A stretch of 64,000 nt of DNA from Fibrobacter sp. UWB15 (GTDB lineage: Bacteria > Fibrobacterota > Fibrobacteria > Fibrobacterales > Fibrobacteraceae). The stretch spans positions 62,001 to 126,000 of the forward strand of contig NZ_FXBA01000008.1 in the NCBI RefSeq assembly GCF_900177705.1, read 5' to 3'. A model generated the notes under the pieces. That model saw only the letters and a program-made list of their open reading frames with translations, was not told the origin of the DNA and made no database searches. A program made the translations under genes and the position numbers. Shown in pieces: positions 35,597 through 44,350 of this stretch. Positions within the stretch are counted from its first letter, which is position 1. Each line of letters opens with the position of its first letter.

Positions 35597-38500
35597 CTAC
35601 TGATTTTCCTCAAAATTTTCCACTTGTTCCATAACCTTACTGAATACTTCGGGGCTGTACTGCGGCGGGTATCCGTTTTTTACAAGGCAGATTTTTATAT
35701 CCACTTTAAGGGAATTACGTACATTCTGATTGTTGAGCCAGTCGGCAAATGAAGATTTCGTATCGATGATTTCCTTCACCTTCTTCGCCAAGGCCTTGCA
35801 TTTTTCGTTAATGACTACGCCATCAACTTCTTTGTCTTCTCCGTATTCAAAGTTGTATTGGTCGCGGAGAGCTAGCAGAATATCATAGAAAGCCTTTTCT
35901 TCGAAGGTCAAACCCATCTTGCGGAAACTTTCGCGGTTTTCGTTCATCTGGCGCAAAATCTCAAGAGCTTGTTCTGTTGCGCTCTTGATGATTTCGTCCG
36001 TCGCGTGTTCCTGTGTTTCACCCGCTTCTTCGGCAGTCAATGCTTTGCGGCGTTCGTGATATTCCTCGATTGTCCTTTCGAGCATTTCCAAGAACGATTT
36101 TGCAGCAATTTGGTTAATCTTTCCGAATTCCTTGATTTGCTTGCGGAGCATTTTCACCAGAAGTTCAAGCTTAGTTGCGGGCATCTTCACATCGGAAAGT
36201 TTCTCGTAGAATTCCGGGCTGAAAAGATTCTCTTCATCGCTGCTTTCAAGAACGCTTTCTACTTTGCTGTACTTTAGCGCTTCTTCTACCATTTTGGCGA
36301 CATTACGATTCATCGTATCGGTATCGATATCGCTTGTTCCACTCATTTTACGCACAAAGCCCGCAATCGCCATAAAGCATTGTGCAAGGGCGGATTCTTC
36401 TTCACTCAAATTTCCAGAAGGCGAGCAGATATCAAACGCCACGCGCATTCGCTTCACGACTTGCAAGAAGTAATTCTTGAAGGAAACCTTTTGCGGCGCC
36501 TTTGCTCCGTTTCTGTATTCCGAATTGAGTTCCTGCGTTGATGTAAACACATATTCTGCCGCTTTAGCAAGCAACATGTACCGTTTGGCGGGTTCGCATT
36601 CCGGATCCAGGAACGGAGCGATATCATACCCGGCAAATAGGCGTTTTAGAATTTCCAATTCGCCCCTGAATACGGCTGTTGCCTGTTCCACATCATCTAC
36701 CGTCGGAGCGACAGAAGAATCTCCGCCATAAAGTTTCATCGCTTCGCGCATGTTGTCGCGAATGCCGATGTAATCTACAATCAAGCCATATTCCTTTCCC
36801 GTATCTTTACGGTTGACACGGCTTATTGTTTGGATAAGCATATGCTTTTTCAGGGCTTTGTCGTTATACATGTATGTAAGGCAGGGAACATCAAAACCTG
36901 TAATCCACATATCCACGACAATGACGATTCGGAAATTCGACTTTTCGTTCTTGAAGGCAATATCTAATTCTTCGGAACGGGAATCGTTTTTGACTCCACC
37001 AAGATAATCGTACATTTCCTTGCGGTCGTTACTCCCGACACTTGCGACCATCGCCATAAAAGGCACGGGCTGCATTTTCTTCAATTCTTCTTCAGTTGCT
37101 ATAACACCATCAGGTGTTTTCTTTTCGACAAACCATTCAGGATATTTCTCCTGGAATTTCTTCAGCAGGTCATATGCAATTTGGCGAGAGGAGCACACAA
37201 TCATCGCTTTTTGCACGCGGTCCGGTTCGCCCGCGCAACTAGAAACATAATGGTCATGAATATCTACAGCGAGGCGTTCCAGCCGCGAAGGTTCTCCAAG
37301 AATGATTTCCATGGAACTCATCGCCTTTTTACTGGCCTGAATGTCTTCTGCTGTTGCTCCTTCATCAGCACACAACTTGTAGTATGCTTCAATGAGTTTG
37401 ACTTTTTCCTTGTCAAGCAATACCTTCGCAATACGCGGATGATACTTGATAGGAACCGTCAAGCCGTCGGCAACTGCCTGATCCATGGTGTAGCGGTCGA
37501 TTTCATCACCGAAGGTTTGGTATGTTTCAGCAATCGGCGTGCCCGTAAAGCCAACGAAAGTCGCATGCGGGAACGCTTCGCGCAAAACTTTCGCATAAGG
37601 CTTTGAAATCATCGCCTTCATGTTTTCGTCAACGTCTTTGCTGAACTGGATTTTCTTGGAATGTTCCAGTTGCGTTCGGTGAGCCTCGTCCGAAAAGCAG
37701 ATGATGTTGGCACGGTTGTTGATTAGGCCAATTTTATCGTCTTCGCGGTCGCAGAATTTTTGGATGGTGCAAATGTAGAACCCTCCGCTTTCGCGCGCAC
37801 CCAGTTCTTCACGCAGTTGTTTGCGGTTCTTTACTACTTCGACGCTTCCTAGATTCAGGAACTCCGTGCTTTTCTTGAAAAGTTTTGCCCCCTGCTTTTG
37901 CAATTCTTCGCGGTCCACAATCATCACGATTGTAGGCGACCCGATTTCGGGGATGTCGGAACAGCGAAGCGCCAATTGACGGGCAAGAAACGCCATCGTA
38001 TAAGTTTTGCCACAACCGGTCGCACCAAAGTAAGTGCCGCCCTTGCCGCTTTTTTCAATGACAGACTTGACAATGCTTCGTTTTAATAAACGAGACGCAA
38101 AGAATTGTGGATAACGGCAGACGATTTCCTTTTCGTCGTGGTCGTATTCGCTATCCTGAAAATAAACATAGTCGCGGAAAATTTCAAGGAAGCGGACTGG
38201 ATTATAGACGCCCTTTATCATCGCCTCGGTTTCGGCAAACGGCATCGTTGAAATCTTGTCCCCTTCGTTTATTCGTCGCCATGCATAGAAATGTTCATAA
38301 GGCGTGCGGACCGTTCCAAGACGGGTCTTTACGCCATCGGAAATACAGGCCAGCGGGCAGTAATGCAAAAGATGCGGAATATCGCGCCAGTAGCGGATAT
38401 TGATTTGTTCCCAGGCGTCATAAATAGTGGCGTTTGCATCGGCGGGGTTCTTCAGTTCTATAACGCAAAGCGGGAAACCGTTTACATACAGCATCACATC

Positions 38501-38929
38501 GGGGCGGCGGTTTTCTTTTTTGCCGTTGTTGATGTATTCTACCGTCAACTGGTTCACGACGCGGAAGATATTATTTTCAGGGCGTTCAAAATCTATCAGT
38601 TGAATTGTTCTTGGTTTCCCGTCTTGCGGAGTGAACTTGATGCCGTCTATAAGCCAGTTGTAGAACTTGTGAAGTGTTGCAAAATCGCTTTCGGCACCCA
38701 CGAGGCGAATGGTGTCGAACAGTTTTTCGACATCGTCCTTCAACAGGTCTGGATTATTTGCGGCCAGATATTCCTTGATGTCATCGGAGTGAAGGACTTC
38801 CTTGATTTCTTCTCGGGCGAGTTTGTTGCCCGGCAAATACAGCCAACCTTCTGCTTCAAGATATGAGATAAAGGCAAATTCGTAATCCGATTCGCAGAAG
38901 CGACCGTTGAAGTTTATCAATTTCGCCAT
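35597..38929 (-). CDS. hsdR: Type I restriction enzyme, R subunit
   Basis: 1110 residues. The N-terminal PD-(D/E)xK nuclease region carries ENRRPDVMLYVNGFPLCVIELK. SF2 translocase motifs follow: FGATGCGKTYTMAF (Walker A), IVMIVDREELQKQ, CFSDEAHRTQ (DEAH box), FVGFTGTPI and TISRVNR. A helical C-terminal spacer binds the methylase. It cuts DNA lacking the host methylation pattern after ATP-driven translocation. All motifs are intact. It lies 3 bp after hsdS, forming an hsdM-hsdS-hsdR operon in that order. Confidence 0.95.
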   Translation of the reverse strand: MAKLINFNGRFCESDYEFAFISYLEAEGWLYLPGNKLAREEIKEVLHSDDIKEYLAANNPDLLKDDVEKLFDTIRLVGAESDFATLHKFYNWLIDGIKFTPQDGKPRTIQLIDFERPENNIFRVVNQLTVEYINNGKKENRRPDVMLYVNGFPLCVIELKNPADANATIYDAWEQINIRYWRDIPHLLHYCPLACISDGVKTRLGTVRTPYEHFYAWRRINEGDKISTMPFAETEAMIKGVYNPVRFLEIFRDYVYFQDSEYDHDEKEIVCRYPQFFASRLLKRSIVKSVIEKSGKGGTYFGATGCGKTYTMAFLARQLALRCSDIPEIGSPTIVMIVDREELQKQGAKLFKKSTEFLNLGSVEVVKNRKQLREELGARESGGFYICTIQKFCDREDDKIGLINNRANIICFSDEAHRTQLEHSKKIQFSKDVDENMKAMISKPYAKVLREAFPHATFVGFTGTPIAETYQTFGDEIDRYTMDQAVADGLTVPIKYHPRIAKVLLDKEKVKLIEAYYKLCADEGATAEDIQASKKAMSSMEIILGEPSRLERLAVDIHDHYVSSCAGEPDRVQKAMIVCSSRQIAYDLLKKFQEKYPEWFVEKKTPDGVIATEEELKKMQPVPFMAMVASVGSNDRKEMYDYLGGVKNDSRSEELDIAFKNEKSNFRIVIVVDMWITGFDVPCLTYMYNDKALKKHMLIQTISRVNRKDTGKEYGLIVDYIGIRDNMREAMKLYGGDSSVAPTVDDVEQATAVFRGELEILKRLFAGYDIAPFLDPECEPAKRYMLLAKAAEYVFTSTQELNSEYRNGAKAPQKVSFKNYFLQVVKRMRVAFDICSPSGNLSEEESALAQCFMAIAGFVRKMSGTSDIDTDTMNRNVAKMVEEALKYSKVESVLESSDEENLFSPEFYEKLSDVKMPATKLELLVKMLRKQIKEFGKINQIAAKSFLEMLERTIEEYHERRKALTAEEAGETQEHATDEIIKSATEQALEILRQMNENRESFRKMGLTFEEKAFYDILLALRDQYNFEYGEDKEVDGVVINEKCKALAKKVKEIIDTKSSFADWLNNQNVRNSLKVDIKICLVKNGYPPQYSPEVFSKVMEQVENFEENQ

Positions 38930-38932
38930 GGT

Positions 38933-40036
38933 TTACTCCTCCAGCGAACCCTTGATGAGAATGGGACAGATATCCTTTATCTGTTGTTTTAATTGTTCAT
39001 TGATGCGTTTGCGTTCTGTATAGACTTTGTAGATATCTGCGATTGAACGTTGTACGGAAATATCGGGAATGGGGATTTTATAATTTTGCAAGTTCTCGGG
39101 ACTTAAAAACTCGTAGGACGTTCCTTTTGAAGCCCAATAAACAAATCTTCCAAACTCAGAACGTTGCATCCACAACAATAAATATTCTACCATTATTTCT
39201 TTGGGTCGAATCACCTCAACAACATCATAAACCGGGGAAACAACGCAATCGGGACCTTCTCTTAACGCAACGGCAACATTTTCATTATTTAATTGTGTAC
39301 AATAAACGATTTGCCCAGTTCTCACTATCTTTCTTGATGCAAGACTTGAATTTTCCCGTTGGGGAGTGATGAACTCCTTTTTTATATTCACGCCTTGTTC
39401 TAGGGTGATTTTTTCATCTACGTTTTTTTCATTATAAAATGTGATATAATCTCCAATTTTTTCACATTTCGTTTTTCTTCGCAGTTCTTCAATATAGGCA
39501 TCGCAGGTGAGCTTTAGGTCGTCAAGGCCTTTTTCGTAAGCTTTTTGGTTGGCAACCATTGACTCGTAAATATCGACATACTTCTGTTGTGTCGCCTTAT
39601 TAGGCAGGGTTATATCTATATCGCACAAATCAGCCCACGAAAAAGTCTCACGAGCACTACCCCACGAATTAAAACGGGAAAATCGATCAAATTCAGGACG
39701 ATTGAAATAAATGAAGAGATAATCAGAGAGAAGTATTTTTGGCTGTTTTACACGAAAAACCGTAGATATCGATGAAACTAGGAATTCTGGACAATTTTTG
39801 TTATACGCTAAAGAAATTTTGTCTCCACGACGAGAAGTGTCTGAAACGTATGCAAATTCGTATTTTTTTACAACTTTATAACTAGCGAGACCTACGCCAT
39901 CCATATTTGCTTTTGTTTCTATAAACTCTTTTCCTGTAGAAATACCTCGAACATCATCAATACCATATTTGCCCTCAGAATTTCTTTCATCCGATGGTTC
40001 AATCAACTCACCTAACTTATACGTTTTCAAAGCCAT
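38933..40036 (-). CDS. hsdS: Type I restriction-modification specificity subunit
   Basis: 367 residues with two target recognition domains separated by conserved helices: KATQQKYVDIYESMVANQKAYEKGLDDLKLTCDAY in the centre and DISVQRSIADIYKVYTERKRINEQLKQ at the end. It sets the bipartite DNA target for both methylation and restriction. The first 150 residues and residues 200-330 are the variable domains. Base composition is lower in GC than in hsdM or hsdR, as usual for exchanged recognition domains. The recognition sequence cannot be read from the protein. Confidence 0.92.
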   Translation of the reverse strand: MALKTYKLGELIEPSDERNSEGKYGIDDVRGISTGKEFIETKANMDGVGLASYKVVKKYEFAYVSDTSRRGDKISLAYNKNCPEFLVSSISTVFRVKQPKILLSDYLFIYFNRPEFDRFSRFNSWGSARETFSWADLCDIDITLPNKATQQKYVDIYESMVANQKAYEKGLDDLKLTCDAYIEELRRKTKCEKIGDYITFYNEKNVDEKITLEQGVNIKKEFITPQRENSSLASRKIVRTGQIVYCTQLNNENVAVALREGPDCVVSPVYDVVEVIRPKEIMVEYLLLWMQRSEFGRFVYWASKGTSYEFLSPENLQNYKIPIPDISVQRSIADIYKVYTERKRINEQLKQQIKDICPILIKGSLEE

Positions 40037-40048
40037 AATCCATCCCCG

Positions 40049-41656
40049 CTATTCGATATCAAAGCCAATGCCCTTGAAGGCTTTTACCAACATTTCCTGG
40101 CTCTGTTTTTCTGTCGCGAGCAGGGATTTCATTTCGCCTTGAATACGCTTCATCTCTTTCTTGTAATCAATATCCAGGTCGTGGTCGATAAACTCGATAT
40201 ACTTGCTCGGTGTAAGCGCCCAACCCTTTTCCTCAATTTCCTTGATTCCTACACTGCGGTAAAGTTCCGGCAACGCATAATTCGTGCCATCGATTCCCTC
40301 ATTTTGCCAAGTGTGATAGATGTTTGCAGCCCGTTCAATCTGCTCCGTGACAAGACGTACCTTTTTCTTCTGTTCGTTCTTCACGGGGTTTTCCGTCCAT
40401 TGACGCAAATCCATAAAGAGAATTTCGTGCGTGCGGTTGCGGAGTTTACGACCATTGTATTTTCCGCCCTTCTTGTTCTGGTTCAGTATCCAAAGCGTCA
40501 CGCTGATATCGGTAGTAATGAAAAGTTCCCGCGGCAGTACGACAATTGCCTCAACCTTGTCATTTTGGATAAGTTTCTTTCGAATATTAATCGTGTCATC
40601 ATCGTTTAACGCCCCGTTTGCAAGCAAGAAACCAGCAACGCCATCAGACGGCTTCAAGTGAGAAAGCATATGCAAAATCCACGCATAGTTCGCATTACTA
40701 TCTGGCGGAGTTTCGTAATCAGCCCAGCGAGCGTCATCTTTCAAATCGCTATCATACCAACCCTTGAGATTGAACGGCGGATTCGCCATGATGTAATCGA
40801 AATAGAGCCCCCTGTGCAAGTCGTTCCTAAATGTGGAATCGTTCGTTTCGCCCAAATGGTGGCTGAGCCCGCGCAAGGCTAGGTTCATTTTGGCAAGGCG
40901 GTAAGTAGCGGCTTCTTTTTCTTGACCGTAAATGTTGATGCGGTTGACGTCACCCTGCTTGGATTTGACCAGTTCCGCACTCTGGATGAACATGCCGCCC
41001 GAACCACAGCACGGGTCGTAGAGCGTTCCGTCGTAAGGCTCAATCATCGAGGCTATCAACTGCACCACATCGTGTGGCGTATAGAATTCTCCTTCTTCCT
41101 TCGTGGCGTTTACGGCAAATTCTTTCAAGAAATATTCATAGACGCGGCCGATCAAGTCCTTTTCCTCGCCGAACTTTTTATGGCTTATCTTGTTCACCTC
41201 GTCCACCAACTTCTTGATGTCGTTGGGGGCAAGGTTTCGCGTCATGAACGTGCCTTCGACAAAGCAGCCCTTGAGGTCTTTTGAATCGGTCGCAATACTA
41301 TGCAAGGCTCCGTCAAGCGCGGAATTCAGTTTTGGAGCGGGTGTGTCGATAATATTCGACCAGCGGGCTTCGGGAGGCAAATAGTAAGTTCCGTCTGTAA
41401 AGGAGATGTCTTCAAAAAATGCAGTGCGGACTCCTTCATCGTCAGGATCGAGTCCTTGTTCTATCAGCACATTGCGCAACTTGGCGACACCGTCATCAAA
41501 TTTTTCGCCAATAAAGCGCAAGAACACGAGCGTGAGCATCATGTCACGTTTTTCGAAGAACGAACCCGAATTTCGGGCAGCCCGCAAAATATCGCGACAG
41601 TTAAAGAGAATGTTTTCGAGGTTCAGTGTGGTCTCGACCGCTTTTTTCTTTGCCAT
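40049..41656 (-). CDS. hsdM: Type I restriction-modification N6-adenine methyltransferase subunit
   Basis: About 535 residues from the ATG at 41656 (MAKKKAVETTLN); the frame extends upstream to 41737 without conservation. The N-terminal helical domain is followed by SAM motif I DPCCGSGGMFIQ and the catalytic NPPF motif in MANPPFNLKGW. It methylates adenine in both strands of the HsdS-defined site. It is separated from hsdS by 12 bp. The protein looks complete and active. Confidence 0.95.
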   Translation of the reverse strand: MAKKKAVETTLNLENILFNCRDILRAARNSGSFFEKRDMMLTLVFLRFIGEKFDDGVAKLRNVLIEQGLDPDDEGVRTAFFEDISFTDGTYYLPPEARWSNIIDTPAPKLNSALDGALHSIATDSKDLKGCFVEGTFMTRNLAPNDIKKLVDEVNKISHKKFGEEKDLIGRVYEYFLKEFAVNATKEEGEFYTPHDVVQLIASMIEPYDGTLYDPCCGSGGMFIQSAELVKSKQGDVNRINIYGQEKEAATYRLAKMNLALRGLSHHLGETNDSTFRNDLHRGLYFDYIMANPPFNLKGWYDSDLKDDARWADYETPPDSNANYAWILHMLSHLKPSDGVAGFLLANGALNDDDTINIRKKLIQNDKVEAIVVLPRELFITTDISVTLWILNQNKKGGKYNGRKLRNRTHEILFMDLRQWTENPVKNEQKKKVRLVTEQIERAANIYHTWQNEGIDGTNYALPELYRSVGIKEIEEKGWALTPSKYIEFIDHDLDIDYKKEMKRIQGEMKSLLATEKQSQEMLVKAFKGIGFDIE

Positions 41657-41737
41657 AATCGGGGCGTGCTCCATGTAAAAAATGAACGAGTCATCCCTTG
41701 TGCACGGAGACTTCGGCCTAAGATGTCTGGAAAACAA

Positions 41738-42206
41738 AAAAGGCGTGGAGTCGCAGTGCTTACCACGTTGGAAGGGTCACCACAACCCTGTCGTAAGGCA
41801 AGCACAAAACGACCCACGCCCCAGATGGGACGTGAGCGTTCGATCTTATCCTTTATGACTTTAGAAAGTGGTGATTTTTCCAACGTAGAATAAGAGACGA
41901 ATCTCAAAATTTCCGGTCGCCCAATGCCAGGTGGCAAAGGGCTATGTCAACTACATTTTAGAAAAAAGGGGCGTCTTTTGCATACGCAATGATGCCGAAA
42001 TGGGGAAAAAAGGATGAATTTCAAGCGCAATGTGAAAAAGAAGAACTTAAACCATTATGAAACGACTTTTTCAGGAACCAAAGTTTAGGATGCCGCTTAA
42101 ATTTGCTAACTTCATTTTAGGTTCAGGCCGGAAAAAAAGAATTGATGCAAAATTAGAACAACACTTTAAAGTGCTGTAGGTTATATACAAATATTTAACT
42201 TATAAA
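41738..42206. other. Gene-poor spacer between hsdM and the deaminase-like gene
   Basis: About 470 bp with no supported gene. The left part (41738-41945) is GC-richer and holds a 104-codon minus-strand frame that overlaps hsdM and has no recognisable domain; it may be an interspersed repeat. The right part is AT-rich and contains a perfect 12-bp palindrome cactttaaagtg near 42164. Confidence 0.4.
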
Positions 42207-42240
42207 AACATTCTTGTATACCGCAAGAATGTTGTATAAA
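42207..42240 (+). promoter_or_regulatory. Palindromic operator over the promoter of the deaminase-like gene
   Basis: A perfect 10-bp inverted repeat (aacattcttg / caagaatgtt, seven-base centre, 42207-42233) overlaps a plausible promoter: TTCTTG at 42211, 18-bp spacer, TATAAA at 42235. It lies 38 bp before the start codon. It could equally be an RNA hairpin if transcription starts upstream. Confidence 0.5.
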
Positions 42241-42271
42241 ATATTATCTTTAAAGAAAAAAGGATTTTCAC

Positions 42272-43510
42272 ATGATTTATGTCCCTAAACCCCTTGTCTT
42301 TAATTGGAAAGTAAATGGCAAAACAATTGAGGAAAAATTTCTCTCAAGACTTTATAAGCCATCAGAGAATGATTATGAGGAATGTGATTATATATTTCAA
42401 ATGTATTCTGTATTGAGCATTTTTAGATTTGAAGAATTAGAGAAAAAATATGAAAATCATGATTCAATTATATCAGAGTTTTTATCAAAGAATCTACTTC
42501 TAGGAGACTGCTTCTTGGAAGCAGTGTACTACTTAAAGACGATTTACGTCTCTATGATTCAATTTCAACAACTGTGCGGAGATCTCCAATGGTTTAGAGA
42601 TAGCGAATCAGGAATGAATGTTTTCTTAAGGCGAACTAATGATATTTTCGAAGAACCTTCTAACACGAAATTTTGCTTCTATTTGCTAACCGGTTTGCCG
42701 AAGGCTCTTGATACTTTCAAAAGAAAAAAAGATTCTACAGAAATAGAAAAATGGTTAGAAGAAACAAGAAAAAAAATACAGAACAAGGCAGAAGAAATTG
42801 TAAATAACGCAGAGCAAATGTTCAAACTCGGATTGTGGGATGATATAGAAACCTTTTTAAAAAAAGACTGTGATGGTCTCATATTGGTGTCTTTGAAAAG
42901 TAAAATAAAAACATTTAATGAAAAAGCCGATGAATTAATAAAAACCCTTAATACGTTGACTGAAGGCTATAAAAAATATGTTAATAAAAAGAACAGTTGT
43001 TATGCATTATGTATTGCCGATGACATAAAATTCTATTCTCTAAGTGGTATTAATGATTATGATGGCACTTATGATATAAACTCATATTTTGAGAATAATA
43101 GCCAAGTAGATATAAAACTTATAAAGGATTACCTTTCTCCTGGTAGTAGTTTTTCATATGCCCCATTGGCAGATGAAGTTAAATGCTATGGACACCGGAG
43201 TGATAGCGGGACGAGATATTTTTATTCTCCAACAAGCTTGGGTGATGCCATTCATAATAGATTTCCAAAATTGGAAGACCGAGATGTATCATGTTGCGAA
43301 CGAAAGATTATGGCCCAAAAGCCAAATGCACATGAATACAAATTCTTTATTCGAAAAGAGCCTTGCTTTTTATGTCAACCAGCAATGGTGTCAGATAGCA
43401 CAAAGTCAATCATTGTGTACGTACCTTCAAATGACAAAGCCGCCCTGCGAAAAATAAAAGTGGAGTATGATTCAATTCTCAATTCTTATGAAAATAAAGA
43501 TATTCCGTAA
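42272..43510 (+). CDS. Uncharacterised protein with a C-terminal nucleic-acid/nucleotide deaminase-like domain
   Basis: 412 residues, much more AT-rich than its neighbours. Residues 1-240 are mostly helical with a coiled-coil stretch (about 155-235) and no domain I know. Residues 243-390 look like the cytidine deaminase fold: a first strand (CYALCIADDIKFYSLSGIN), APLADEVKCYGHR, a [H/C]xE-type helix start C341-C-E343, and the zinc motif P364-C365-FL-C368 24 residues later. Toxin-type deaminases often use CxE rather than HxE. With the following DUF2971 gene and the adjacent restriction system it suggests a defence module; the target is unknown. Confidence 0.55.
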   Translation: MIYVPKPLVFNWKVNGKTIEEKFLSRLYKPSENDYEECDYIFQMYSVLSIFRFEELEKKYENHDSIISEFLSKNLLLGDCFLEAVYYLKTIYVSMIQFQQLCGDLQWFRDSESGMNVFLRRTNDIFEEPSNTKFCFYLLTGLPKALDTFKRKKDSTEIEKWLEETRKKIQNKAEEIVNNAEQMFKLGLWDDIETFLKKDCDGLILVSLKSKIKTFNEKADELIKTLNTLTEGYKKYVNKKNSCYALCIADDIKFYSLSGINDYDGTYDINSYFENNSQVDIKLIKDYLSPGSSFSYAPLADEVKCYGHRSDSGTRYFYSPTSLGDAIHNRFPKLEDRDVSCCERKIMAQKPNAHEYKFFIRKEPCFLCQPAMVSDSTKSIIVYVPSNDKAALRKIKVEYDSILNSYENKDIP

Positions 43511-43537
43511 ATTGCAATATGCTAGGGATTCTATAAT

Positions 43538-44314
43538 ATGAAACCAACCACGCTGTACAAATACCTCGGTATTGATGGTGGATTGAAGATGATGAAATGC
43601 CACAATCTTCGATTCGCCAATGCAACAAGATTAAATGACCCGTTTGATTGTCATTATGAATTAATAGACTTTTCAAAAGTTCCTGCAGAAAAATGCAAGA
43701 TGTGGCCGGCAGATGTGATTGAGGAATTGGAGTCTTGCCATTATAAGAATTTGCGTAAGCGCACTTGGATTTGTAGTCTTTCAAAAGTCTATGATTCCTT
43801 GCTTATGTGGTGCTTTTACAGCAGTTATAGCGGAGTCTGTATAGGTATCGACATGGAAAAAACAGAAAAGTATCTTTCTCGGGTAATGAACGGGGTTTTC
43901 TTTGGCCCCCAGCAATTAGAAGTGCAGTATAAGGACATTGTCAACAAACCGAACTTCTTTTACAAAATCGATATGATTGATTATACCCGTTACCAACTAT
44001 CGACAAAAGCCAAAGAATGGGAACATGAAAAGGAAGTCCGTTTGTTGCTAACAGATCCTGGCATTGGGGAAATTCCGTCGGAATATTCAGATAGCGACCA
44101 AAAAGAAGATGGTTCGGTTGATTATGAAGATGTCCGCTTTTATCCAGTTATAGGGAGAGAATGTTTTTGCGAACTCTATCTCGGTATCAATGTGGAAAAA
44201 GAGAAACAGAATGAAATTTTGAAGGTTGCTCGATGGCTCAACCCAGAAATGAAAATTTATAGGATGACTGTTGACCCTGATGCTTTTAAGTTGAAGCCCG
44301 TGTTGATTCAATAA
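43538..44314 (+). CDS. DUF2971 family protein
   Basis: 258 residues with the DUF2971 pattern: an opening TLYKYLGIDGG, LRFANATRLNDPFDCHYEL, CSLSKVYDSLLMWCFYSSYSGVCIGID in the centre, and KEWEHEKEVRLLL. The family is common in phage-defence neighbourhoods and its biochemical role is not established. It follows the deaminase-like gene by 27 bp on the same strand with similar AT-rich composition, so the two were probably acquired together and may work as a pair. Confidence 0.8.
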   Translation: MKPTTLYKYLGIDGGLKMMKCHNLRFANATRLNDPFDCHYELIDFSKVPAEKCKMWPADVIEELESCHYKNLRKRTWICSLSKVYDSLLMWCFYSSYSGVCIGIDMEKTEKYLSRVMNGVFFGPQQLEVQYKDIVNKPNFFYKIDMIDYTRYQLSTKAKEWEHEKEVRLLLTDPGIGEIPSEYSDSDQKEDGSVDYEDVRFYPVIGRECFCELYLGINVEKEKQNEILKVARWLNPEMKIYRMTVDPDAFKLKPVLIQ

Positions 44315-44350
44315 AAAGTTATATTAACACCTAAACTGCAAGGAACTCCG

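Noticed and set aside
41623-41937. 104-codon minus-strand frame upstream of hsdM as a gene
   Set aside because: It overlaps the hsdM start, has no domain and biased composition; more likely a repeat or spurious frame.
42207-42233. The inverted repeat before the deaminase-like gene as a rho-independent terminator
   Set aside because: It is not followed by a T tract and overlaps a plausible promoter; an operator is more likely.
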